64,000 bases of DNA from Ectopseudomonas khazarica (GTDB taxonomy: Bacteria > Pseudomonadota > Gammaproteobacteria > Pseudomonadales > Pseudomonadaceae), in the NCBI RefSeq assembly GCF_004521985.1, contig NZ_SBHZ01000003.1:62001-126000 (forward strand), read 5' to 3'. Below the pieces are notes generated by a model that saw only the letters and a list, made by a program, of their open reading frames with translations, was not told where the DNA came from and did no database searches. Positions 1 through 8,486 of this stretch are shown piece after piece; the first letter of the stretch is position 1; each line of letters begins with the position of its first letter. Position numbers and translations under genes: made by a program.

Positions 1-128
1 CGGTGGAAACCCTGTCGATGAACTTCACCAAGATCAAATGGGAACTCACCGCACAGAAGGACGATGGCACCAAGGAGGGCACCGCGGCCTCCACCTGGGA
101 TCTGGCGGCCAACAAGCTCGTCAAGTAA
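1..128 (+). CDS. hcp: Hcp, T6SS inner-tube protein (3' end only)
   Basis: Only the last 41 codons are present, read from base 3 to the TAA at 126-128. The peptide contains VETLSMNFTKIKWE and ends WDLAANKLVK, which is the C-terminal strand pattern of Hcp family proteins. Hcp hexamers stack to form the tube that is fired by the T6SS sheath and carries VgrG at its tip. It lies 12 bases upstream of tssE in the same direction, the usual order hcp-tssE-tssF-tssG-tssH. The assignment rests on this short tail plus context. Confidence 0.85.
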   Translation, partial: VETLSMNFTKIKWELTAQKDDGTKEGTAASTWDLAANKLVK

Positions 129-140
129 GCAGGCCGAGGC

Positions 141-557
141 GTGCGTGCGCCCCTGTTCGAGCGTCTGTCCGCCGAGGCGGACGAGGCGCCGGCCTTCGAC
201 CGCGAGGCATTGGCCGAATCCGTTCGCCAGGAGTTGATGCGCTTGCTCAATACCCGGCGCCCGCAGCGTGTTGCAGGGCAATCACTGACGCTGCTCGATT
301 ACGGCATTGCCGACTGGACAGGCCTGCAAGCCTTGCGCGCCGATGATCGCCGTCTGCTGTTGCGCGAGGTGCGTGCCGCCGTGCAGCACTTCGAGCCACG
401 CTTGCAACTCAGCGACATCGACGTCGAGCCCTCGCCTGGACAGCCTCAGCGATTGAGCATCCGGCTTGCCGGGCGTCTGCGTGAAGGGCAACACACCTGG
501 CCGGCTACATTTCTGCTCGCGTCCGGCGACGAGGGGATAGAGGTACGCCATGAGTGA
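141..557 (+). CDS. tssE: TssE, T6SS baseplate subunit (gp25-like)
   Basis: This 138-aa protein belongs to the gp25/TssE lysozyme-like baseplate wedge family and helps nucleate sheath assembly on the cytoplasmic side of the T6SS. Visible features are the N-terminal 'LFERL' and the central 'LLDYGIADWTGLQAL' segment, typical of TssE, followed by a stretch predicting beta strands to the end. The start is GTG at 141; no ATG in frame fits the family start better. The stop overlaps the tssF start by 8 bases, which suggests translational coupling. Confidence 0.93.
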   Translation: MRAPLFERLSAEADEAPAFDREALAESVRQELMRLLNTRRPQRVAGQSLTLLDYGIADWTGLQALRADDRRLLLREVRAAVQHFEPRLQLSDIDVEPSPGQPQRLSIRLAGRLREGQHTWPATFLLASGDEGIEVRHE

Positions 558-2337
558 CTCGATCGACGCTGAACTGCTCGATTATTACCAGCGCGAGCTG
601 ACGTGGTTGCGCCATGCCGGCGCTGGCTTCGCCCAGCGCCATCCCAAGGTGGCCCGGCGCCTGGAACTGGCGCCCGGAGAATGTCCTGATCCGCACGTCG
701 AGCGCCTGCTGGAGGGGTTCGCCCTGTTGACCGCTCGCCTGCACCGTCGCCTCGATGACGACTACGCCGAATTCAGCGATGCCCTGCTGGAACAACTCTA
801 CCCTTTGGCCCTGCGTCCCCTGCCCTCCTGCGCCATCGTGCAGTTCGAGCCCGATCCGACCCAGGGCAATCTTGCCGAGGGTTACAGCCTGCCACGCGAT
901 ACCCCCCTGTTCGTCACCACGCGCGATCAGGCCAGCGTGCACTGGCGCACCAGTGCACAGGTCGAACTCTGGCCGCTGCGCATCAGTGAAGCCACGCTGC
1001 TCGATGGCGATGCGGCGGTGGCGTTCAGCGGCCATCCGCTGGCCCGCTCGGCCTTGCGCCTGACCCTGGAATGCCTCGGCGAGTTCGACTGGGCGCAATT
1101 GCCGGTGCGCAGCCTGCGCGTGCACCTGGCAGCGTCCCCGATGACCAACGCCATCCTCTACGACCTGCTCGCGGCTCACTGTCTCGGGCTATGGAGCGGT
1201 TCACCCGGCAAGCCGCTGTGCCGCGTATCCGGCACTGCCACACCCGTGGGCTTCGCCGACGACCAGGCCTTGCTGCCTGATGAAGATGGCCAGCACCCAG
1301 GCTTGCGTTTGCTCGCCGAATACTTCGCCTTCCCCGACAAGTTCGCCTTCTTCGATCTGCCAGTGCTGCCACCGGCAGAAGGCGGCCAGGCGTGCCAACT
1401 GGTGATCGCCTTCGACCACGCCCCTGCAGGCCGCCCTCACCTGCAAGCCAGTGAACTGCGCCTGGGCTGCACGCCGGCCATCAACCTGTTCCCGCGCACC
1501 TCCGAGCCCTTGCGCCCGGATGGCACTCGCAGCGAATACCGTCTGGTGGCCGACGCCCACCGCGAAAAAAGCGTGGAGATCCACAGCATTCGCAGCATGC
1601 GTGCCGCGACGCCCAGGGGCGTGCGCCGGGTGCCGGCCTATTACGGGCATAACCATGGCGGTGAAGGCTTCTACTGGTACGCTCGCCGGGTGCAGGGCCT
1701 GAACCCCGCGCAGCCGGGCAGCGATCTGCTGCTGAGCCTGGTGGACACGGCCTTCGACCCGCTGCAGGACGCCCCCGAGTACAGCCTTACCGCCGAACTG
1801 CTGTGCACCAGTCGGCACCTGGCCGAAAACCTGCCTGCCGGCACCCGCCTGGGATTCGAACGTCCCGGCCCCGTCGCGCAGGCCAGCCTGCTGAACACAC
1901 CCACAGTGCAAAGCCTGCCACGGCTGTCCGGCCCTTCGCGTTGGCGCCTGGTTTCACAACTGAGCCTCAACCACCTCTCGCTGGTCGAGGGCCCCGAAGC
2001 CCTCGATGCACTGCGCGAGCTGTTGCATCTGCACAATCTGCGCGACGAAGCCGGGCCCCGGCGCCAGGTGGAAGGCCTGCTGGAGTTGACCTGCGAGCGG
2101 GTGGTGGCGCGGGTCGGTGACGATGCCTGGCGCGGCTGGCGCAATGGCCTGGAGGTACGCATCCGCCTGGATGCGGAGCATTTCGCCGGCAGCAGCGCCG
2201 TCCTGTTTTCCGCCGTGCTGGCGCAATTCCTGTCCCTCTACGCCACGCCCAATCGCTTCGTGCGTACGGTGCTGGTGGATCACGACAAGGAGGTGCGGAC
2301 ATGGCAGCCCCAGGCCGGCAAGCCCCTGAACCTCTGA
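550..2337 (+). CDS. tssF: TssF, T6SS baseplate protein
   Basis: This 595-aa protein is a full-length TssF (VasA/ImpG family), a baseplate wedge component working with TssE, TssG and TssK. The N-terminus 'LLDYYQRELTWLRHAGAGF' and the 'HPKVARRLEL' motif are family hallmarks, and the C-terminal 'LSLYATPNRFVRT' matches the conserved end. A GAGG ribosome site precedes the ATG at 550. The gene overlaps tssE at its start and tssG at its end (2301-2337), as expected for a tightly coupled operon. No frame break was seen. Confidence 0.96.
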   Translation: MSDSIDAELLDYYQRELTWLRHAGAGFAQRHPKVARRLELAPGECPDPHVERLLEGFALLTARLHRRLDDDYAEFSDALLEQLYPLALRPLPSCAIVQFEPDPTQGNLAEGYSLPRDTPLFVTTRDQASVHWRTSAQVELWPLRISEATLLDGDAAVAFSGHPLARSALRLTLECLGEFDWAQLPVRSLRVHLAASPMTNAILYDLLAAHCLGLWSGSPGKPLCRVSGTATPVGFADDQALLPDEDGQHPGLRLLAEYFAFPDKFAFFDLPVLPPAEGGQACQLVIAFDHAPAGRPHLQASELRLGCTPAINLFPRTSEPLRPDGTRSEYRLVADAHREKSVEIHSIRSMRAATPRGVRRVPAYYGHNHGGEGFYWYARRVQGLNPAQPGSDLLLSLVDTAFDPLQDAPEYSLTAELLCTSRHLAENLPAGTRLGFERPGPVAQASLLNTPTVQSLPRLSGPSRWRLVSQLSLNHLSLVEGPEALDALRELLHLHNLRDEAGPRRQVEGLLELTCERVVARVGDDAWRGWRNGLEVRIRLDAEHFAGSSAVLFSAVLAQFLSLYATPNRFVRTVLVDHDKEVRTWQPQAGKPLNL

Positions 2338-3320
2338 GTAAACGCCTGCGCGAGGTCCCACAGGACTTCGAGTTTCTCCAGGCCCTGCTGCTGCTGGAAC
2401 GCGAGCAACCCGGCGCCACGCCTCTCGGCCAGGGCAGCAGCCCCGAGCAGGAAGCGGTGCGCTTGCGCGGGCCATTGACGCCCACCTTCGCCCCCAGTCA
2501 GGTCGCGCATCTGCAGGACGTACCCGGCCAACCGCCGATCCTGAGCACCGCCGTCTTTGGCCTCGGCGGCCCCGACGGCCCACTGCCCTATGCCTATCAG
2601 GAGTGGCTGCAACAGCGGGCGCGCCTCAAGGATCATGCTCCCGCGGACTTTCTCGACCTGTTCCACAACCGCCTGCTCGCACAGCTCTATCGGGTGCTCG
2701 GCCGCCACCGTCTGGCGCTGGGTTTTCAGCACCCGCAACAGGCACCAGCACAGCGACTGCTACTGGCTCTCAGCGGCCTGTTGCCACGCAGCCTGCAAAA
2801 TCGCATGGCACTGCCGGATGCCGCCATAACCGCCCGCGCCGCGTCATTCAACGGCCCGCGCCGGTCTCTGGCTGGCTTCGCCGTATTGGTGCGTCAGCAG
2901 TTCGGCGTGGCCGTGGACTACGACGCCTACCAGGGGGCCTGGCGCAAGATTCCCCCGGCCAGCCGCAGCCGCCTGCAACGCGGTGGGCGCAACCTCGGCC
3001 TGGGGCGCGATGCAATCGCCGGAACCTGGGTGTGGGACGAGCACGCCGGCATTCGCCTCACCCTCGGGCCGCTCACAGCCGAGCAGGCACCGGCCTATCT
3101 GCCTGGCGGGGAACACCATGTCCGCCTCGCGGATATGGCCAGCCTCTATCTCGGCCCGGATACCGAATGCCAGCTGCGCCTGCTGGTACGCCCTGGCAAT
3201 CCCTTGCGCCTGGATCGGCAGCAACCGCCGCGCCTGCGCTGGAGTAGCAACCTGCAGTACGCCGGGGCGACCACCCTGCAGCGTATCGACACCCGCCTGC
3301 GGCACAAGGAGACGGCCTGA
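2301..3320 (+). CDS. tssG: TssG, T6SS baseplate protein
   Basis: This 339-aa protein is TssG (VasB/ImpH family), the partner of TssF in the baseplate wedge. The region near residues 60-110 contains the family pattern 'GLGGPDGPLPYAYQEWL' followed by 'FLDLFHNRLLAQLYR'. The ATG at 2301 lies inside the end of tssF and has a strong AAGGAGG site just upstream; the stop overlaps the clpV start by one base (TGATG). Length and order agree with other Pseudomonas T6SS loci. Confidence 0.95.
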   Translation: MAAPGRQAPEPLSKRLREVPQDFEFLQALLLLEREQPGATPLGQGSSPEQEAVRLRGPLTPTFAPSQVAHLQDVPGQPPILSTAVFGLGGPDGPLPYAYQEWLQQRARLKDHAPADFLDLFHNRLLAQLYRVLGRHRLALGFQHPQQAPAQRLLLALSGLLPRSLQNRMALPDAAITARAASFNGPRRSLAGFAVLVRQQFGVAVDYDAYQGAWRKIPPASRSRLQRGGRNLGLGRDAIAGTWVWDEHAGIRLTLGPLTAEQAPAYLPGGEHHVRLADMASLYLGPDTECQLRLLVRPGNPLRLDRQQPPRLRWSSNLQYAGATTLQRIDTRLRHKETA

Positions 3321-5866
3321 TGGAACTCGCCGCGCTGATCGGTCGCCTCAACGCAGACAGCCGCCGTGCCCTGGAACGCGCCGCTCAGCGTTGCCTGCAG
3401 CGCACGCATCATTACGTGGAAATCGAGCACCTGCTGCTGGAACTACTGGACATAGAAGGCGGCGATCTCGCCTGGTTGCTGCCGCGCTTCGGTCTGGAGC
3501 GCGACAGCGTGGCCACCGAGATCAATCGCGCCCTGGAGCTGTTCAAGGCCGGCAGTACACGCACCCCCGCCCTCTCCGGCCAGACCATCGGCCTGCTCGA
3601 AGACGCGGTGGTTCAGGCCAGCGTGACGGGGCAGCAGAGCATCCGCTCGGGTCTGCTGCTGCTTGCGCTGCTCGATCGCGACGAGCGCCGCAGCCTGCTG
3701 CTCAACAGCGCCGCCTCGCTGCTGCGCATCCCGCGTGAAGCCCTGCGCGCCAATCTGTTGGAGTGGACGCAAGCGTCCCGCGAACACAGCGGCGGCGGCC
3801 CTGCAGGCAAAGTCCGTCCCGCCCCGGAAAACGCTCAGGACAGCGTGCTCGACCAGTACACCCAGGACCTCACCGCCGACGCCCGCGCCGGGCGCATCGA
3901 CCCTATCGTCGGGCGTGACGGCGAGATTCGCCAGAGCATCGACATCCTCCTGCGCCGTCGGCAGAACAACCCGATCCTGGTCGGCGCCCCCGGTGTCGGC
4001 AAGACCGCCGTGGTCGAGGGCCTGGCCCTGCGCATCGCTGCCGGCGACGTGCCGCCGCCCTTGCAGAACGTCATCCTGCGCGTGCTCGATCTCGGCCTGC
4101 TGCAGGCCGGTGCCGGGGTCAAGGGCGAGTTCGAGCAGCGCCTCAAGGGCGTGATCGACGCCGTGCGCGGCAGCGAACAGCCGATCATCCTGTTCATCGA
4201 CGAGGCGCACACCCTGATCGGCGCCGGCGGCAGCGAGGGTGGCAGCGACGCCGCCAACCTGCTCAAGCCGGCCCTGGCGCGGGGTGAGCTACGCACCCTG
4301 GCCGCCACCACCTGGCTGGAATACAAGAAGTACTTCGAGAAGGACCCGGCCCTGGCCCGCCGCTTCCAGTTGGTGCAGGTGGAGGAACCCGACGAGGCCA
4401 CCGCCGTGGAGATGCTGCGCGGCGTCGCTGCCAAACTGGAGCAACATCACGGTGTGCAGGTGCTCGACAGCGCCATCCAGGACGCGGTCAAGCTCTCCCA
4501 CCGCTACATCTCCGGCCGCCAGTTGCCGGACAAGGCCATCAGCGTGCTCGACACCGCCTGCGCCCGGGTCTCCCTCGGCCAGCACGACGTGCCGCCACCG
4601 CTGGAAAGCCTGCGCCATCGTGAGGTGGCGGTGAGCGAAGAACTGCAACGCCTGCGCCGCGAGCAGGCCACCGGCCTCGATCACCGCGAACGCATCACCA
4701 CCCTGGAGCAGGAATCCGCCAGCAACCAGGCTGCCATCCGCGAGCTGGACACCCGCTGGGGCGAGGAGCGCGAAGCCGTGCGCGAACTGCTGGACGCCCG
4801 CCGTGAACTGCTGGCCCTGAGCGAAAGTGTCGATGCCAGCCAAGCCGATGAAACCCTGGACGAGCGCATCGACCATCTCGCCGCCGAACTCACCCGCCTG
4901 GAAGCCGGCCTCGACGCCATCCGCCAGGACGACCCGCTGGTGCCCGAACAGGTGGATTCGCGCACCGTGGCCGCCGTGATCGCCGGCTGGACCGGCATCC
5001 CCATCGGCAAGATGCTCGCCGACGAAGCCTATGCCGTGCGAACCCTCGGCCAACGCCTGGGCCAGCGGGTCATGGGCCAGGACAGCGCCCTGGGCACCAT
5101 CGCCCAGCGCATCCAGGCCTACCGCGCCGGCCTCACCGACCCGGCCAAGCCGGTGGGTGTGTTCCTGCTGGTCGGCTCCACCGGCGTCGGCAAGACCGAG
5201 ACCGCCTATGCCCTGGCCGACGCCCTCTACGGCGGCGAACGCAACCTCATCAGCATCAACCTCTCCGAGTACCAGGAGGCCCACACCGTCAGCCAGCTCA
5301 AGGGCGCCCCGCCCGGCTACGTCGGCTACGGCACCGGCGGCGTGCTGACCGAAGCGGTGCGCCGCCGCCCCTACTCCGTGGTGCTGCTGGACGAAATCGA
5401 AAAGGCCCACCCTGACGTGCTGGAAGCCTTCTACAACGTCTTCGACAAAGGCGTGATGGAGGACGGCACCGGCCTGGTGGTGGACTTCAAGAACACCGTG
5501 ATGCTCGCCACCAGCAACGTCGGCGCCGAACTGGTGCTGGACACCCCTACGCACCAGCTCGGCAGCGACGCCTTCAACGAACGCCTGCGCAAGGTACTGC
5601 TACAGGCCTTCCGCCCCGCCTTTCTCGCCCGCATGACCGTGGTGCCCTACCGCCCGCTGCTTGAGGCCACGCTGGAGGGCATCGTCCTGGCCAAGCTGGA
5701 AAAACTGCGCGAACGCTACAAGGCCGCCACCGGCAAACAGTTCGACTTCGACCCCGCCATCGTCAAGGCCGTGCTCGCCAAGTGCAGCGCGGCAGGTGCA
5801 CGGGATATCGAGAATGTGCTGATGGCGCAGGTGACGGGGAAGTTGGCGGAGTGGGTGTTGGAGTGA
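3320..5866 (+). CDS. tssH: TssH/ClpV, T6SS sheath-recycling AAA+ ATPase
   Basis: This 848-aa Clp/Hsp100 ATPase disassembles the contracted TssBC sheath. It has an N-terminal Clp-repeat domain (about residues 1-150). The first AAA+ module has Walker A GAPGVGKT at residue 222 and Walker B 'ILFIDEAHTLIGAG'. A middle coiled-coil domain spans about 400-530, and a second AAA+ module has GSTGVGKT near residue 619 and '[14 protein letters not shown]'. The C-terminal D2-small domain is complete. It differs from ClpB by its length, N-domain and position after tssG. It closes the canonical tssEFGH block; the lower-GC cargo genes begin 64 bases later. Confidence 0.96.
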   Translation: MELAALIGRLNADSRRALERAAQRCLQRTHHYVEIEHLLLELLDIEGGDLAWLLPRFGLERDSVATEINRALELFKAGSTRTPALSGQTIGLLEDAVVQASVTGQQSIRSGLLLLALLDRDERRSLLLNSAASLLRIPREALRANLLEWTQASREHSGGGPAGKVRPAPENAQDSVLDQYTQDLTADARAGRIDPIVGRDGEIRQSIDILLRRRQNNPILVGAPGVGKTAVVEGLALRIAAGDVPPPLQNVILRVLDLGLLQAGAGVKGEFEQRLKGVIDAVRGSEQPIILFIDEAHTLIGAGGSEGGSDAANLLKPALARGELRTLAATTWLEYKKYFEKDPALARRFQLVQVEEPDEATAVEMLRGVAAKLEQHHGVQVLDSAIQDAVKLSHRYISGRQLPDKAISVLDTACARVSLGQHDVPPPLESLRHREVAVSEELQRLRREQATGLDHRERITTLEQESASNQAAIRELDTRWGEEREAVRELLDARRELLALSESVDASQADETLDERIDHLAAELTRLEAGLDAIRQDDPLVPEQVDSRTVAAVIAGWTGIPIGKMLADEAYAVRTLGQRLGQRVMGQDSALGTIAQRIQAYRAGLTDPAKPVGVFLLVGSTGVGKTETAYALADALYGGERNLISINLSEYQEAHTVSQLKGAPPGYVGYGTGGVLTEAVRRRPYSVVLLDEIEKAHPDVLEAFYNVFDKGVMEDGTGLVVDFKNTVMLATSNVGAELVLDTPTHQLGSDAFNERLRKVLLQAFRPAFLARMTVVPYRPLLEATLEGIVLAKLEKLRERYKAATGKQFDFDPAIVKAVLAKCSAAGARDIENVLMAQVTGKLAEWVLE

Positions 5867-5930
5867 ATTGGGCCTCAAGCACTTTGACAGTCCCACCGGG
5901 ACTGAATGTTGTTATAGGGATAACAATGAC

Positions 5931-7361
5931 ATGCCAATCAGATTGATCATAGGCGCCGGTGTCTCCGCTGCGGCGTTCCTGCAAACGTCAGACGACGATC
6001 ATGAAACCGTAGTAGTTGGTGAAGATGGCCTTTGGGCCAAGCTAGCCGAACATCCGATGGGGCAGCCTGCCCATCTTCTCCAACTGCCGGGAACCCCTGT
6101 GCCGACATTTCAGGCCCCCAACGGAGAGATGAGCCTCGATAACTTTCTTTCCTCGGGGGTTTTCCAACAAGGTGTCAGCCGAATCGTCGCCGGGAAGCGT
6201 TACGGGTACAACCCGAGTCGCAAGGTGCAGCGCATTTCCAAATCCCGGAGCCAGCCAGGCAAATACGTCGCCTGGTTCGATCACCACCATGCACTGATCG
6301 TCGACAGAATCGTGATCGCCACGGGGATAGGCGCTCAACGCAAGCCTCCTCCCGTGAGCGGTACGATCCCTTCAGGCCTCGGTTATACCCAGGTCATTGA
6401 GGGTATTGATTTTCTATCTGATCCTGATGAATACACAGCGAATATTGATCGTGCCATTTATGGGGGGAGCGCCACGGCCGCCTGGGTAGCGGATCTAGCC
6501 AGCCAGAGATCACCGCGTATGAATTGGTTCGCCCGCCCGGGCGGAACCGAATTCAGCGGAGCAGTGCTGCCCGGTTCACGCAACGCCGAGATCATCAAAC
6601 TCTGTGAAGATAACGATCTGAAACGACTCGAAGAAGTTGAAAAAATCGAGATCGTGAATACCAAGCTGCATATTCATATCAAGGGAAAAGACTACTACTA
6701 CATTGCTGATCAATTCATCTATGCGCTCGGCGGTGATACCGATACGAGACTGACCAGTAGCCTTTACCAAATTCTCGACTCGGACATTGGCGATGCGCTG
6801 TCACCAATCATCGATCTGAACGGCGCACTGGGAGCACGTGAGGAAGGTGTTGTGGCCCTGGGCACAGCAGATAGAAAGGTCATGATCGTAGGGGCCGCTA
6901 CCTACAATACGACGACACCAACCCTGCGTAACAAACAAACCGCGCCGATGAGCGAACTGCCATGGAATGCCCAAGTTCCCGACGGTATTGCCGTGGTAGG
7001 AGCCTCTATCTCGGCACTGAACTCGTTTATCCCCATCACTCAGGTTGCGACCGGCGAACCACGACAATGGCACGACATCACAATCACTCGCAACGATATC
7101 AATATCAATCTGGCCGACAGAAACCAGCTAACCATTCTGTTTTCCCTGATGTTCGACAACTGGCCCTCCTATCTGGTGGAGTCGCTGACCGCCTCAGTGA
7201 TAAACGAGCGCAGCCAAGTAAGCCCTGTGATCCCCACGCCCACGCGGGAGATGTTTGGAATAGACCGCTCAGAACTCTTCAGCTTGATAAAGGCCCATGC
7301 ACCGGACCTCACAGATTTCCATATCACTCAGCGCTGCCAATTGGTAGGGCTGACGACATAA
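5931..7361 (+). CDS. Flavoprotein-like protein with two dinucleotide-binding motifs, T6SS cargo region
   Basis: This 476-aa protein is of unknown function. Starting at ATG 5931 (AGGGA 10 bases upstream) the chain opens with a Rossmann-type beta-alpha-beta, IIGAGVSAAAF. It then has 'HPMGQPAHLLQLPG', a pattern seen in FAD monooxygenase-like proteins, and 'IVIATGIGA', the usual ATG segment of two-dinucleotide-binding flavoproteins. A second glycine motif (IYGGSATAAWVAD) lies near residue 180, and a third glycine-rich strand (IAVVGASISAL) near residue 360. An FAD- and NAD(P)H-dependent oxidoreductase or N-hydroxylase-like fold is inferred. Base composition is clearly more AT-rich than tssEFGH. 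No signal peptide or membrane segment is seen. Its position between clpV and the EEP gene suggests T6SS cargo, but effector, immunity and accessory roles are all open. Confidence 0.7.
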   Translation: MPIRLIIGAGVSAAAFLQTSDDDHETVVVGEDGLWAKLAEHPMGQPAHLLQLPGTPVPTFQAPNGEMSLDNFLSSGVFQQGVSRIVAGKRYGYNPSRKVQRISKSRSQPGKYVAWFDHHHALIVDRIVIATGIGAQRKPPPVSGTIPSGLGYTQVIEGIDFLSDPDEYTANIDRAIYGGSATAAWVADLASQRSPRMNWFARPGGTEFSGAVLPGSRNAEIIKLCEDNDLKRLEEVEKIEIVNTKLHIHIKGKDYYYIADQFIYALGGDTDTRLTSSLYQILDSDIGDALSPIIDLNGALGAREEGVVALGTADRKVMIVGAATYNTTTPTLRNKQTAPMSELPWNAQVPDGIAVVGASISALNSFIPITQVATGEPRQWHDITITRNDININLADRNQLTILFSLMFDNWPSYLVESLTASVINERSQVSPVIPTPTREMFGIDRSELFSLIKAHAPDLTDFHITQRCQLVGLTT

Positions 7362-7645
7362 GGGTTTGTAAGTTGAAAGCAATAGAGCGCGACACTCCGA
7401 ATAAATACCCCCTTTGATTGCCAGCTTCAGTTTGAGCCAGTTTTTTCATGCAAGACCAGGAAGTGCTCAGCAACAGAGTTCCAATAGAAGTGATTTTCGT
7501 GAATGGTCAAATGCACCCACGCCATTGGTAATCACTCAGGGCGAGCCCAACGAATAATGCGCGACAATGATACGGGTGACAGGAAAACCGACGAAGTAGC
7601 CATGAGCAATCCAGGTCGTCTGGATCATTACAAGGATGGGGGAAA

Positions 7646-8473
7646 GTGAAAATAGTCAATTGGAACACCAAGGTTTGCGACCAAAGCCAGGCAGATGTCA
7701 TAGCTACTTATCTTGACGACGTGGAGGTTGACATCGCTTGCCTTCAGGAAGTCGGCAACAATAGCGACCTGAGCAAATATTTAGACGCCCTCCCAAGCAA
7801 TGACTGGCATGTAGCAAGCGCGCCGGAAGGTTATGGCGGCAAGAATTATTACATCATCATCAACAAAAGCACCTGCAGTAACATTTCTCCCGTCGAACGT
7901 TTTGACCCCCGTCTTGATCCTGAAAATATAAAGTTGAAATACCTATGGTCCTCGACACTCTTCGACCAAATTCACGGGCGCAGCCCCATATATCTGGAAC
8001 TCAGCCACGGCGGTGAAGATTATCGCATTGCCAACTGGCACGCGCCGATCAATGTACACACGCCTGGAGAGCTATCCAAGCGACTCAAGGGCGGTAGCAA
8101 CCTAGAATCCATGATCGGCGTAGAGACCTCCATGACCTTTAATCCAACCATGACACCTAAACGCATTATTCTGGCGGGGGACCTGAATATCAAACAGCAG
8201 GAACTGGAAGAAAACTGGCAGCAGTATCTGGTCGACATTCAGCTGCAATACAAAAGCGGTACGAAACCGAAATTCATGAAGAGAAAAACCCTCTTCGACG
8301 AATACCTAGACATCACCCCAAGCCGTAACCATCTCGAACACATACTGGTCTCCTATGATGTCGACTTCGACATCCATGTACTTTGGAGTCAGTGCAGTGA
8401 GACTATCAACAACAAACAGATCACTAACAAAAGCGACCATTCACTGATGTACGTAACCTTGGAAGACGCATAA
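7646..8473 (+). CDS. Endonuclease/exonuclease/phosphatase (DNase I-like) family protein, candidate T6SS effector
   Basis: This 275-aa protein carries the full set of EEP-fold signatures: N7 in 'NWNTK', catalytic metal ligand E35 in 'DIACLQEVG', His in 'ANWHAPIN', Asp/Asn in 'LAGDLNIK', and the terminal Asp-His pair in 'NKSDHSLMYVTLE'. The family cleaves phosphodiester or phosphomonoester bonds in DNA, RNA or lipids; the substrate cannot be read from sequence. The GTG start at 7646 has AAGGA nine bases upstream. No signal peptide is present. Lower GC than the flanking genes and location 13 bases before vgrG point to acquired cargo. A nuclease effector is plausible, yet no immunity gene is recognisable unless the preceding flavoprotein or the MORN protein plays that part. 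Confidence 0.72.
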   Translation: MKIVNWNTKVCDQSQADVIATYLDDVEVDIACLQEVGNNSDLSKYLDALPSNDWHVASAPEGYGGKNYYIIINKSTCSNISPVERFDPRLDPENIKLKYLWSSTLFDQIHGRSPIYLELSHGGEDYRIANWHAPINVHTPGELSKRLKGGSNLESMIGVETSMTFNPTMTPKRIILAGDLNIKQQELEENWQQYLVDIQLQYKSGTKPKFMKRKTLFDEYLDITPSRNHLEHILVSYDVDFDIHVLWSQCSETINNKQITNKSDHSLMYVTLEDA

Positions 8474-8486
8474 CGTCGAGGTACGG

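Noticed and set aside
7448..7531. A 27-codon frame with 'VPIEVIFVNGQMHPRHW'
   Set aside because: No ribosome site and too short to assign; mentioned only as a possible gene remnant.
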